Shown: piece after piece, positions 1-5,959 of the stretch | How the letters are laid out: each line of letters starts with the position of its first letter | Position numbering within the stretch: the first letter of the stretch is position 1 | NCBI GenBank assembly: GCA_947469815.1 | Contig: CANIRI010000158.1 | Location: 1 to 5,959 of the forward strand | Direction: 5' to 3' | Length of the DNA: 5,959 nucleotides | From: Comamonadaceae bacterium | GTDB lineage: Bacteria > Pseudomonadota > Gammaproteobacteria > Burkholderiales > Burkholderiaceae_C | Made by a program: the position numbers and the translations under genes | The notes under the pieces: model-generated | The model's database searches: none | The model's input: the letters and a program-made list of their open reading frames with translations, nothing else | Told to the model about the DNA's origin: nothing

Positions 1-314
1 ACGGCACCAACGCCATGGCGCAGATCAGCCGCGACCCACTCGATTTGGTGGAACAGGTGTTGAGCGCGCACCAGTACCCGGACGGCTTCATGCTGTTTTT
101 GGGTACCTTGTTTGCGCCCACCCAGGACCGTGACCGGCCGGGCGGCGGCTTCACCCACCACCTGGGCGACACCGTGCAGATCCGCAGCCGCCATTTGGGC
201 ACTTTGAGTAACCGCGTGCAGCATTGCCAGCAGGCCGCGCCCTGGCACTTCGGATTGCGCGCCTTCATCAACAACCTGGCCGCACGCGGCCTGCTCACCG
301 AAACCGGAGTCTGA
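1..314 (+). CDS. FAH-superfamily protein, C-terminal part (2-keto-3-deoxy acid dehydratase or diketo acid hydrolase), 5' truncated
   Basis: This is the C-terminal 103 residues of a fumarylacetoacetate hydrolase fold protein; the window edge cuts off the rest. The frame is already open at base 3 and reads GTNA before the first ATG (base 15). The family motif GTNxMxxISRDPLDLV spans that ATG, so base 15 is not the true start. Further family signatures are HQYPDGFMLFLGTLFAP, the DRD-PGGGFTHHLGD segment and a C-terminal PWHFG...NLAARGLL. Members with this tail are about 380-400 residues long and include XylX-type 2-keto-3-deoxy-D-xylonate dehydratases and hydrolases of 2,4-diketo sugar acids. The metal-binding acidic residues lie upstream and are not visible, so the reaction cannot be chosen. 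The stop at 312-314 is one base before the next start, so the gene is probably the upstream partner in the same operon. Family is secure; substrate is inference. Confidence 0.85.
   Translation, partial: GTNAMAQISRDPLDLVEQVLSAHQYPDGFMLFLGTLFAPTQDRDRPGGGFTHHLGDTVQIRSRHLGTLSNRVQHCQQAAPWHFGLRAFINNLAARGLLTETGV
306..309 (+). promoter_or_regulatory. Shine-Dalgarno GGAG for the UxaA-family gene
   Basis: GGAG lies six bases upstream of the GTG at 316, inside the last codons of the FAH gene. It is the clearest ribosome-binding site in the window together with the one at 5028. It supports the GTG start, for which there is no nearby in-frame ATG. Confidence 0.6.
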
Positions 315-315
315 T

Positions 316-1860
316 GTGAGCGTTTCCAACCCTGCGGTTTCCATTCGCCTGCATGCCGATGACGATGTGGTCATCACCCGCCAACAACTGGTCTCCGGCT
401 CAGTCCTTGCCGAGGAGGGCCTCACCGTCAGCGGCCTGATTCCGCCCGGTCACAAAGTGGCGGTGCGCGATGTGCAAGCCGGTGCGCCGGTGCGTCGCTA
501 CGGCCAGATCATCGGCTTTGCCACGCAGGCCATCCGCCGTGGCCAGCATGTGCATGTGCATAACCTGGGCATGGCCGATTTCGAACGCGATGCCGCGCAG
601 GTTGCGACGCTTGACGCCCGCGCCACGGTGCTGGAGCCGCAGCCTGCCACGTTCATGGGCATTGTGCGTGGCGACGGCCGCGTGGCCACGCGCAACTACA
701 TCGGCATCCTGACCTCGGTGAACTGTTCGGCCACGGTGGCGCGCGCCATCGCTGACCGCTTCCGCCGCGACATATTTCCCGAAGCCCTGGCGGACTTCCC
801 GCAGGTGGACGGCGTGGTGGCGCTCACGCACAGTGCCGGTTGCGCGGTGGACTCCGAGGGCGAGGCCCTGCAACTGCTGCGCCGCACACTGGCCGGTTAT
901 GCCCGCCACCCCAACTTTGCCGCTGTGCTGGTCATCGGCCTGGGTTGCGAGACCAACCAGATTCCGGCGTGGATACAGGCCGAGGGCCTGCAGGCCGGGC
1001 CGGTGCTGCAGACCTACACCATCCAGGACAGCGGAGGCACGGCGCTGGCGGTGCAGCGCGGGCTGGACGCGGTGCGCGCCATGCTGCCTGCGGCCAACGC
1101 GGTGCAGCGCGTGCCGGTGCCCGCCAGCCATTTGGTGGTGGGCCTGCAATGCGGCGGCTCAGACAGTTATTCCGGCGTCAGCGCCAACCCGGCGCTGGGT
1201 GCGGCGGTGGACCGCTTGGTCCGCCACGGGGGCAGCGCCATGCTCTCCGAGACGCCCGAAATTTACGGCGCTGAACACCTGCTGGTGCGCCGCGCGCAGA
1301 GCGCCGAAGTGGGTGCCCGCTTGCTGGCCCGCATCGCCTGGTGGGAGGCCTATTGCCAGCGCATGGGCGCGGACATGAACAACAACCCGTCTGCCGGCAA
1401 CAAGGCCGGCGGCCTGACCACGATTTTGGAAAAGTCCCTGGGCGCAGTGGCCAAGGGCGGCACCACCAATTTGGTGGAGGTGCTCGAATACGCCCAACCC
1501 ATCACCCGCCACGGCCTGGTCTTCATGGACACGCCGGGCTACGACCCGGTGAGCGCCACCGGTCAGGTGGCGGGCGGCGCGAACCTGATTTGCTTCACCA
1601 CCGGACGCGGCTCGGCCTACGGTTGCGCGCCAGTTCCCTCGATGAAGCTCGCCACCAACAGCCTGTTGTGGCAGCGCCAGGAAGCCGATATCGATATCAA
1701 CTGCGGCGGCATTGTGGACGGCGAAACCACCGTGGACCAAATGGGCGAGGAGATTTTCCAGGCCCTGCTACGCATGGCCTCGGGCGAGCGCAGCAAGAGC
1801 GAAATCCACGGCTACGGACAAAACGAATTCGTACCTTGGCAGCTGGGCGCTGTGACCTGA
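316..1860 (+). CDS. uxaA: UxaA/GarD-family sugar-acid dehydratase (altronate dehydratase type)
   Basis: This full-length 514-residue protein belongs to the altronate/galactarate dehydratase family, whose cytoplasmic, metal-dependent enzymes convert a sugar acid to its 2-keto-3-deoxy acid (D-altronate to KDG for UxaA). Residues 8-90 form the SAF domain (IRLHADDDVVI...GLIPPGHKVAV...HVHVHNL). The catalytic region starts at GDGRVATRNYIGILTSVNC (119-137) and continues through THSAGC (171-176), GLGCETNQ (208-215), GLQCGGSDSYSGVSANP (276-292) and NNNPSAGNKAGGLTTI (355-370). It ends with TPGYDPVSATGQVAGG (406-421) and INCGGIVDGE (461-470). The length fits single-chain UxaA (about 490-515) and no motif is missing. 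The start is GTG, with GGAG six bases upstream, one base after the preceding stop. Neighbouring reductase and KDG kinase genes favour altronate. D-arabinonate is the main alternative, since as I recall a UxaA-family enzyme in Herbaspirillum uses it. Family very sure, substrate moderately. Confidence 0.93.
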   Translation: MSVSNPAVSIRLHADDDVVITRQQLVSGSVLAEEGLTVSGLIPPGHKVAVRDVQAGAPVRRYGQIIGFATQAIRRGQHVHVHNLGMADFERDAAQVATLDARATVLEPQPATFMGIVRGDGRVATRNYIGILTSVNCSATVARAIADRFRRDIFPEALADFPQVDGVVALTHSAGCAVDSEGEALQLLRRTLAGYARHPNFAAVLVIGLGCETNQIPAWIQAEGLQAGPVLQTYTIQDSGGTALAVQRGLDAVRAMLPAANAVQRVPVPASHLVVGLQCGGSDSYSGVSANPALGAAVDRLVRHGGSAMLSETPEIYGAEHLLVRRAQSAEVGARLLARIAWWEAYCQRMGADMNNNPSAGNKAGGLTTILEKSLGAVAKGGTTNLVEVLEYAQPITRHGLVFMDTPGYDPVSATGQVAGGANLICFTTGRGSAYGCAPVPSMKLATNSLLWQRQEADIDINCGGIVDGETTVDQMGEEIFQALLRMASGERSKSEIHGYGQNEFVPWQLGAVT

Positions 1861-2891
1861 TGCCGGGGCCTAGTGCGTCCATGCTGAGCGTGGTCTGTGA
1901 AACGCCGGGCCTGCTGCTCGCGCAGCAGCGTGCGCTGCCCGTGTGCGCGCCGGGAGAGGTGTTGGTGCGGGTGCGCCGCGTCGGCGTGTGCGGAACGGAC
2001 CTGCATATTTTTGGTGGTACCCAGCCTTTCTTGCAGTACCCCCGCGTCATGGGCCACGAGTTCTCCGGTGAGATTGCGCAGGCCAAGGGCAGCACCCGTC
2101 TGGCTGTGGGTGACCCGGTGTATGTCATGCCTTATCTGTCTTGCGGAAGCTGCGTGGCATGCAGAGTGGGCAAGACCAATTGCTGCGTCGCCATCCAGGT
2201 GCTGGGTGTGCACCGCGACGGCGCGCTGTGCGAATACCTGGCGCTGCCCGAGGCCTTTGTGCACAAGGCCGAGGGCGTCACGCTGGACCAGGCGGCGATG
2301 CTAGAGTTTTTAGCCATCGGCGCACACGCGGTGCGCCGGGGGCACTTACACGCGGGCCAGCGTGTGCTGGTCGTGGGGGCCGGACCCATTGGTATGGCCG
2401 CGATGATTTTTGCCGGTCTGCGCGGCGCGGTAGTGACAGCGCTGGATGCGCGTCAGGACCGGCTTGATTTTTGTACCCGCGAACTTGGCGTGGCAGCAAC
2501 CGTCACGCTGGGTGAGGGCGATGAGGCCCAACTCGCCGCGCGCACCGACGGCGAATTTTTTGACGTGGTGATGGACGCCACCGGCAATGTGCGCGCCATG
2601 GAGCGCGGCTTGCAGTTCGTCTGCCACGGCGGCACCTATGTGCTGATTTCGGTGGTGCGCGACACCATCAGCTTCGCCGACCCGGAGTTCCACAAGCGCG
2701 AGACCACGCTGCTGGGCAGCCGCAACGCCACGGCCGAAGATTTTGAGACCGTGTTGCACGCGATCCGCGCCGGGCAGGTGCCCACCGCCGCGCTCAATAC
2801 GCACCGCATGACATTGGCCGAGGTGCCGGGCCGCTTCGCCGAATTGCTGGACCCGGCGCGCGGTGTGGTCAAGGCCTTGATTGAAGTTTGA
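1860..2891 (+). CDS. Zinc-dependent medium-chain alcohol dehydrogenase, L-gulonate/L-galactonate 5-dehydrogenase type (RspB/LgoD-like)
   Basis: This NAD(P)-dependent oxidoreductase has 343 residues from the ATG at 1860. The GroES-like domain carries the catalytic zinc ligands Cys44 (VCGTDLHIF), His66-Glu67 (PRVMGHEFSG) and probably Glu149 (MLEFLAIGAHA). The structural zinc lobe is complete: Cys95, Cys98, Cys101 and Cys109 in the C-x2-C-x2-C-x7-C pattern. The Rossmann motif GAGPIG is at 173-178, and Asp196 ends the second strand (VVTALDARQDR), which favours NAD over NADP. The N-terminal half, notably FGGTQPFLQYPRVMGHE, resembles RspB, an L-gulonate 5-dehydrogenase, and fits oxidation of a C6 aldonate at C5 to a keto-uronate. 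The ATG at 1860 overlaps the uxaA stop by one base (TGATG). The ATG at 1881 would give 336 residues and aligns better with the usual family start (MLSVVCETPG). Neither has a clear ribosome-binding site. Family sure; substrate inferred from context. Confidence 0.92.
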   Translation: MPGPSASMLSVVCETPGLLLAQQRALPVCAPGEVLVRVRRVGVCGTDLHIFGGTQPFLQYPRVMGHEFSGEIAQAKGSTRLAVGDPVYVMPYLSCGSCVACRVGKTNCCVAIQVLGVHRDGALCEYLALPEAFVHKAEGVTLDQAAMLEFLAIGAHAVRRGHLHAGQRVLVVGAGPIGMAAMIFAGLRGAVVTALDARQDRLDFCTRELGVAATVTLGEGDEAQLAARTDGEFFDVVMDATGNVRAMERGLQFVCHGGTYVLISVVRDTISFADPEFHKRETTLLGSRNATAEDFETVLHAIRAGQVPTAALNTHRMTLAEVPGRFAELLDPARGVVKALIEV

Positions 2892-4042
2892 GACCCACTT
2901 TGCAGCCTGCCTTGCAGCCCATCGTCCAGTTTGGCACCAGCCGCTTTTTGCAGGCGCATGCGGATTTGTTTGTCTCGCAGGCGCTATCCCATGAGGCCGG
3001 TGGCAGCCATGCGCTGGGCGGTGTCACCGTGGTGCAAACCACCAGCAGCGCGCAAAGCGCGGCGCGCGTGGCGGCGCTGGCAAGCGGGCAGCCATATCCG
3101 GTGCGGGTGCGTGGACGCCAAGGCGGCGTGGACATCGATGAAACCCTGCAGGCCAAGGCCATACGCGGCGCCTTGCAGGCCGCAACGCAGTGGCCGCAGG
3201 TGCGTGCGGCGGTGCTGGGCGCGCAAATCATTCTCTCCAACACGGGCGACACGGGTTATGCGCTGGACGCCGCAGACAGCCCCGCCATGTTGGCTTTAGA
3301 GGGCGCGGTGCCGCAGAGTTTTCCGGCCAAGCTGCTGGTGCTGTTGTATGGCCGCTGGCAGGAGCGCCCGGATGAACCGCTGACGCTGTTGCCCTGCGAG
3401 CTGGTGCAGGATAACGGCGACGTGCTGCGCCAGTTGCTGATCCGCCTGGCGCAGCGCTGGGGCTTGAGCCAGACCTTTGGCGTGTGGCTGCAGCAGCATT
3501 GCGTCTGGGCCAATTCGCTGGTGGACCGCATCGTCTCGCAGGCGCTGGAGCCGGTGGGCGCGGTGGCCGAACCGTATGCGCTGTGGGCGGTGCAGCGGCA
3601 GGCGGGTTTGCGCATGCCTTGCCAGCACCCCAGCATCGTGCTGACCGACGACCTGACGCGCTATGAGCGCCTGAAACTGTTTTTGCTCAACGGCGGCCAT
3701 AGCTATCTGGCCGAGCGTTGGCAGGCTTTGCAGCGTCCGCCCGCGCAAACCGTGCGCGAGGCCATGGCCGACCGCCAGCAGCGCGCTGAGTTGGAAGACT
3801 TCTGGGCCGAGGAGGCCTTGCCGGTGTTGGGTTTGTTGGGCTTGGACACGCAGGCGCAAGCGTATGTGGCCAGCGTGCGCGAGCGTTTTGAAAACCCTTT
3901 TCTTGATCACCGCATGACCGATATTTTCCAGAACCATGCGCAGAAAAAGCAGCGGCGCTTTGCACCGGTAGTCGCCCTGGCCGAGCAACATGGCGCGGCG
4001 CTGCCCATGCGCCGCATGCGCGACGCCTTGGTCAGCGCGTAA
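2888..4042 (+). CDS. Mannitol dehydrogenase-family oxidoreductase, tagaturonate/fructuronate reductase-like (short form)
   Basis: This protein of the polyol-specific long-chain dehydrogenase family would reduce a keto-uronate with NADH (D-tagaturonate to D-altronate, or D-fructuronate to D-mannonate). The N-terminal nucleotide-binding turn is degenerate (IVQFGTSRFLQAHADLF, 12-28). Family landmarks follow: LSNTGDTGY (116-124), FPAKLLVLLYGRW (145-157), LLPCELVQDNGDVLRQL (167-183), WANSLVDRIV (207-216) and AEPYALWAV (227-235). The catalytic K-x4-N-x2-H set is intact as Lys263, Asn268 and His271 (ERLKLFLLNGGHSYL). LPCELxxxNG and the EPxxLW segment point to the UxaB/UxuB branch rather than mannitol dehydrogenase. 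At 384 residues it is about 100 shorter than E. coli UxaB or UxuB. The frame is closed by a TGA at 2882-2884 and its first ATG codes Met134, so the start must be non-ATG. The TTG at 2888 gives a four-base TTGA overlap with the preceding stop; the TTG at 2900 is an alternative. Family sure; substrate inferred. Confidence 0.88.
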   Translation: MRPTLQPALQPIVQFGTSRFLQAHADLFVSQALSHEAGGSHALGGVTVVQTTSSAQSAARVAALASGQPYPVRVRGRQGGVDIDETLQAKAIRGALQAATQWPQVRAAVLGAQIILSNTGDTGYALDAADSPAMLALEGAVPQSFPAKLLVLLYGRWQERPDEPLTLLPCELVQDNGDVLRQLLIRLAQRWGLSQTFGVWLQQHCVWANSLVDRIVSQALEPVGAVAEPYALWAVQRQAGLRMPCQHPSIVLTDDLTRYERLKLFLLNGGHSYLAERWQALQRPPAQTVREAMADRQQRAELEDFWAEEALPVLGLLGLDTQAQAYVASVRERFENPFLDHRMTDIFQNHAQKKQRRFAPVVALAEQHGAALPMRRMRDALVSA

Positions 4043-4054
4043 GCGCCCGTGGCT

Positions 4055-5047
4055 ATGGATGCAGCTCCCAAAAAGCCGTTGCTCGATGTGCTGACTGTGG
4101 GCGAGCCGCTGGCCTTGTTTGTGGCGCAGCAGCCGGGCGACTTGGCCGATGTCGGTAGCTTCCAACGATTCGCTGCGGGCGCTGAACTGAATGTGGCCAC
4201 CGGCCTGGCGCGCCTCGGTGTGCGGGTAGCTTATCTGTCCAAAGTCGGTGAAGACGCCTTCGGGCGTTTTGTCCGCCGCACGCTGGACACCGAAGGTATT
4301 GATGCGCGCTACCTGTTGAATGACGCGCAGCACGGCACCGGCTTCATGCTCAAGGGCCGCACCGAGGACGGTAGCGACCCGGCTATCGAATACCACCGGC
4401 GCGGCTCGGCGGCTAGCCACATGGGGCTGGCCGATTGGCGGAACCTGCACGCTGATGGCGTTTTCCCGGCGCGGCATCTGCACCTGACCGGCATCACGCC
4501 AGCGCTGTCGACAACGATGCGCGATCTGGTGTTTGAACTCGCGCGCCAAGCGCGTGCCGCAGGTGTTTCGGTGTCCTTTGACCCGAATTTGCGTCCACGC
4601 CTGTGGCCCTCGCAGGCGGCGATGGTGGACTGCCTCAACGCCCTGGCCGCGCAGGCCGGGGGCACGGTGTTGCCGGGCCTGGCCGAAGGGCGCTTGCTCA
4701 CGGGCTTGCAGCATCCGCAAGACATTGCCGATTTTTATTTACGCCAAGGTGCCAGCCAGGTGCTGGTTAAGCTCGGCGCACAGGGTGCATTTTTCGCGGA
4801 CGCGCAAGGCCGCAGCGCCACGCTGCCCGCGCCCGTGGTGACGCAGGTGGTTGATACCGTGGGCGCGGGCGATGGTTTTGCAGTCGGTGTGATCAGCGCC
4901 TTGCTCGAAGGGCTGGACCTGGCTGCCGCCTGCGCGCGCGGCAACGCGATTGGCGCGCGGGTCGTGCAATTCCCCGGCGACGCCGATGGCCTGCCCACGC
5001 GCGCCCAACTCATGAATACAAACTTCCAGGATCTTCCCCATGGCTGA
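4055..5047 (+). CDS. kdgK: 2-keto-3-deoxygluconate kinase (PfkB/ribokinase family)
   Basis: This carbohydrate kinase would phosphorylate KDG to KDPG using ATP, feeding the Entner-Doudoroff aldolase. Numbered from the in-frame GTG at 4049 (332 residues), it shows VLTVGEPLALF (14-24) and the PfkB glycine-rich signature GAELNVATGLARLG (44-57). It also has SKVGEDAFGRFV (64-75), a substrate-side segment ending EYHRRGSAAS (114-123), FDPNLRPRLWPS (177-188) and KLGAQGAFF (241-249). The anion hole and catalytic base VDTVGAGDGFAVG (268-280) includes Asp275. FDPNLRPRLW is typical of KDG kinases and rare in fructokinases or ribokinases, though 5-dehydro-2-deoxygluconokinase-like relatives remain possible. 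I prefer the ATG at 4055 (330 residues); the GTG at 4049 is equally compatible, and neither has a strong ribosome-binding site. It starts 6-12 bases after the reductase stop and overlaps the next gene by eight bases, so it is co-transcribed. Its place beside a UxaA-family dehydratase supports KDG as substrate. Confidence 0.88.
   Translation: MDAAPKKPLLDVLTVGEPLALFVAQQPGDLADVGSFQRFAAGAELNVATGLARLGVRVAYLSKVGEDAFGRFVRRTLDTEGIDARYLLNDAQHGTGFMLKGRTEDGSDPAIEYHRRGSAASHMGLADWRNLHADGVFPARHLHLTGITPALSTTMRDLVFELARQARAAGVSVSFDPNLRPRLWPSQAAMVDCLNALAAQAGGTVLPGLAEGRLLTGLQHPQDIADFYLRQGASQVLVKLGAQGAFFADAQGRSATLPAPVVTQVVDTVGAGDGFAVGVISALLEGLDLAAACARGNAIGARVVQFPGDADGLPTRAQLMNTNFQDLPHG
5028..5031 (+). promoter_or_regulatory. 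Shine-Dalgarno AGGA for the KDP dehydratase-like gene
   Basis: AGGA lies eight bases upstream of the ATG at 5040, within the final codons of the kinase gene. It supports the 5040 start even though this makes the two genes overlap by eight bases (ATGGCTGA). Confidence 0.55.
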
Positions 5048-5959
5048 ACCGCGCCTTGCCCGTTACCGTGGCGTCTTCCCGGTCGTCCCGACCACCTTCA
5101 CCGAGAGCGGCGCGCTGGACCTGGAAAGCCAGAAGCGTTGCGTGGATTTCATGATCGACGCCGGCTCCAACGGTCTGTGCATCCTCGCGAATTTTTCGGA
5201 GCAATTTGTGCTCAGCGACGCCGAGCGCGAGCTGCTGACCAGCACGCTGCTGGACCATGTGCGCGGCCGGGTTCCGGTCATCGTGACCACCACCCATTTC
5301 AGCACCCAGGTGTGTGCCGCGCGCAGCCTGCGCGCGCAAGAGCAGGGCGCGTCCATGGTGATGGTGATGCCGCCGTACCACGGCGCAACCATCCGCGTAG
5401 GCGAGGGCCCTATGTACGAATTTTTTGCCCGCCTGTCGGACGCCATCCGCATCCCCATCATGATCCAGGACGCGCCGGTCAGCGGTACCACGCTGTCGGC
5501 TGCTTTCCTGGCGCGTATGGCCACAGAGATCGATAACGTCGCATATTTCAAAATCGAGACGGCGGGCGCGGCCTCCAAAATCCGCGAGCTGATCCGCCTG
5601 GGAGGCGACGCCATCGAAGGCCCCTGGGATGGCGAGGAGGGCATCACGCTATTGCCCGATCTGGACGCCGGTGCCACCGGCGCGATGACGGGTGGCGCTT
5701 ACCCGGATGGTATGCGCGCCATCGTGGACGCACACGCCGCCGCTGATCGCGAACGCGCCCTTGCGCTCTACCAGCAGTGGTTACCCCTGATCAATTACGA
5801 GAACCGCCAGACCGGCTTGCTCGCAGCCAAGGCCTTGATGCGCGAGGGCGGCATCATCGCCTGCGAAGCGCCGCGCCATCCTTTTCCCGCCATGCACCCG
5901 GACACCCGCGCAGGCCTCATCGCCGTGGCGCGTCGGCTGGACCCCATGGTCTTGCGCTG
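5040..5959 (+). CDS. DapA/NanA-fold 2-keto-3-deoxy-(L-arabinonate) dehydratase-like protein, 3' end cut by window
   Basis: The frame is open from the ATG at 5040 to the window edge (306 codons). Family members are about 305-310 residues, so only a few residues are missing. It is a class I aldolase-fold (TIM barrel) protein with Schiff-base Lys171 in VAYFKIETAG. The barrel is recognisable from RGVFPVVPTTF (10-20), DAGSNGLCILANFSEQF (40-56), MVMVMPPYHGAT (107-118), IPIMIQDAP (138-146), GGDAIEGPWDGEE (188-200) and GATGAMTGG (211-219). The GTTGE motif of dihydrodipicolinate synthases is replaced by ANFSEQ. The usual catalytic tyrosine (ILYNVP) is replaced by Gln143 (MIQDAP). Both features, and LAAKALMREGGIIACE (260-275) near the end, match what I remember of Azospirillum L-2-keto-3-deoxyarabonate dehydratase, which makes alpha-ketoglutarate semialdehyde. 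DapA or NanA activity is therefore unlikely. An aldolase acting on KDG or a related acid is the main alternative. It overlaps kdgK by eight bases, with AGGA upstream. Confidence 0.88.
   Translation, partial: MAEPRLARYRGVFPVVPTTFTESGALDLESQKRCVDFMIDAGSNGLCILANFSEQFVLSDAERELLTSTLLDHVRGRVPVIVTTTHFSTQVCAARSLRAQEQGASMVMVMPPYHGATIRVGEGPMYEFFARLSDAIRIPIMIQDAPVSGTTLSAAFLARMATEIDNVAYFKIETAGAASKIRELIRLGGDAIEGPWDGEEGITLLPDLDAGATGAMTGGAYPDGMRAIVDAHAAADRERALALYQQWLPLINYENRQTGLLAAKALMREGGIIACEAPRHPFPAMHPDTRAGLIAVARRLDPMVLR

Noticed and set aside
15..314. A complete small 99-residue gene starting at the ATG at base 15
   Set aside because: The FAH family motif continues in frame upstream of this ATG to the window edge, so the gene is a truncated larger protein rather than a small one.
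547..562. Short tandem repeat of ATGTGC, considered as a slippage-prone repeat
   Set aside because: Only two units. It encodes the alternating His-Val stretch before the HNL segment at the end of the SAF domain, which is expected for this family.
400..1149. Minus-strand open frame of 249 codons inside the uxaA-like gene
   Set aside because: Composition is typical of an antisense shadow and the plus strand encodes conserved UxaA motifs throughout this interval.
1687..1698. Perfect 12-base palindrome GATATCGATATC, considered as an operator
   Set aside because: It lies deep within uxaA and encodes the Asp-Ile-Asp-Ile run preceding the conserved NCGG motif, with no promoter-like context around it.
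1341..1859. N-terminal extension of the zinc dehydrogenase frame into uxaA
   Set aside because: The frame happens to be open upstream, but this stretch shows no family similarity and overlaps the conserved C-terminal half of the UxaA-family protein. The dehydrogenase domain begins at 1860-1881.
3296..4720. Long minus-strand open frame (474 codons) crossing the reductase and kinase genes
   Set aside because: It spans two well-supported plus-strand genes, has no recognisable domain and is rich in His, Gln, Arg and Ala, as expected from the antisense of GC-rich coding DNA.

Overview
The window is part of one tightly packed, plus-strand sugar-acid catabolic operon. It holds six genes, all on the same strand, with no gap longer than 6-12 bases and several stop/start overlaps. 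The DNA is GC-rich (about two thirds by eye, with strong G/C preference at third codon positions), and the gene families resemble those of soil or freshwater Betaproteobacteria (Burkholderiales, Comamonadaceae-like). That placement is inferred from base composition and remembered family similarity, not from a search. No RNA genes, mobile elements, CRISPR arrays, terminators or internal promoters are visible.

Layout: (1) bases 1-314, the C-terminal end of a fumarylacetoacetate hydrolase (FAH) superfamily protein of the type that acts on 2-keto-3-deoxy sugar acids or diketo acids; (2) 316-1860, a full-length UxaA/GarD-family sugar-acid dehydratase (altronate dehydratase type); (3) 1860-2891, a zinc-dependent medium-chain alcohol dehydrogenase resembling L-gulonate/L-galactonate 5-dehydrogenases (RspB/LgoD type); (4) 2888-4042, a short mannitol-dehydrogenase-family oxidoreductase of the tagaturonate/fructuronate reductase kind; (5) 4055-5047, a PfkB-family 2-keto-3-deoxygluconate kinase; (6) 5040 to the end of the window, a DapA/NanA-fold protein that looks like L-2-keto-3-deoxyarabinonate (KDP) dehydratase and lacks only a few C-terminal residues.

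How the genes fit together (inference): genes 3, 4, 2 and 5 can be ordered into a complete route. A C6 aldonate such as L-galactonate is oxidised to D-tagaturonate, reduced to D-altronate, dehydrated to 2-keto-3-deoxygluconate (KDG) and phosphorylated to KDPG for Entner-Doudoroff cleavage. Genes 1 and 6 instead suit the non-phosphorylative pentonate route, in which 2-keto-3-deoxypentonates are dehydrated to alpha-ketoglutarate semialdehyde. The UxaA-family enzyme could serve either branch, because members of this family dehydrate D-altronate and, as I recall, D-arabinonate. The cluster therefore looks like a combined hexonate/pentonate module. The families are all known; the unusual points are the combination, the shortened reductase, and the remodelled active site of the last gene.
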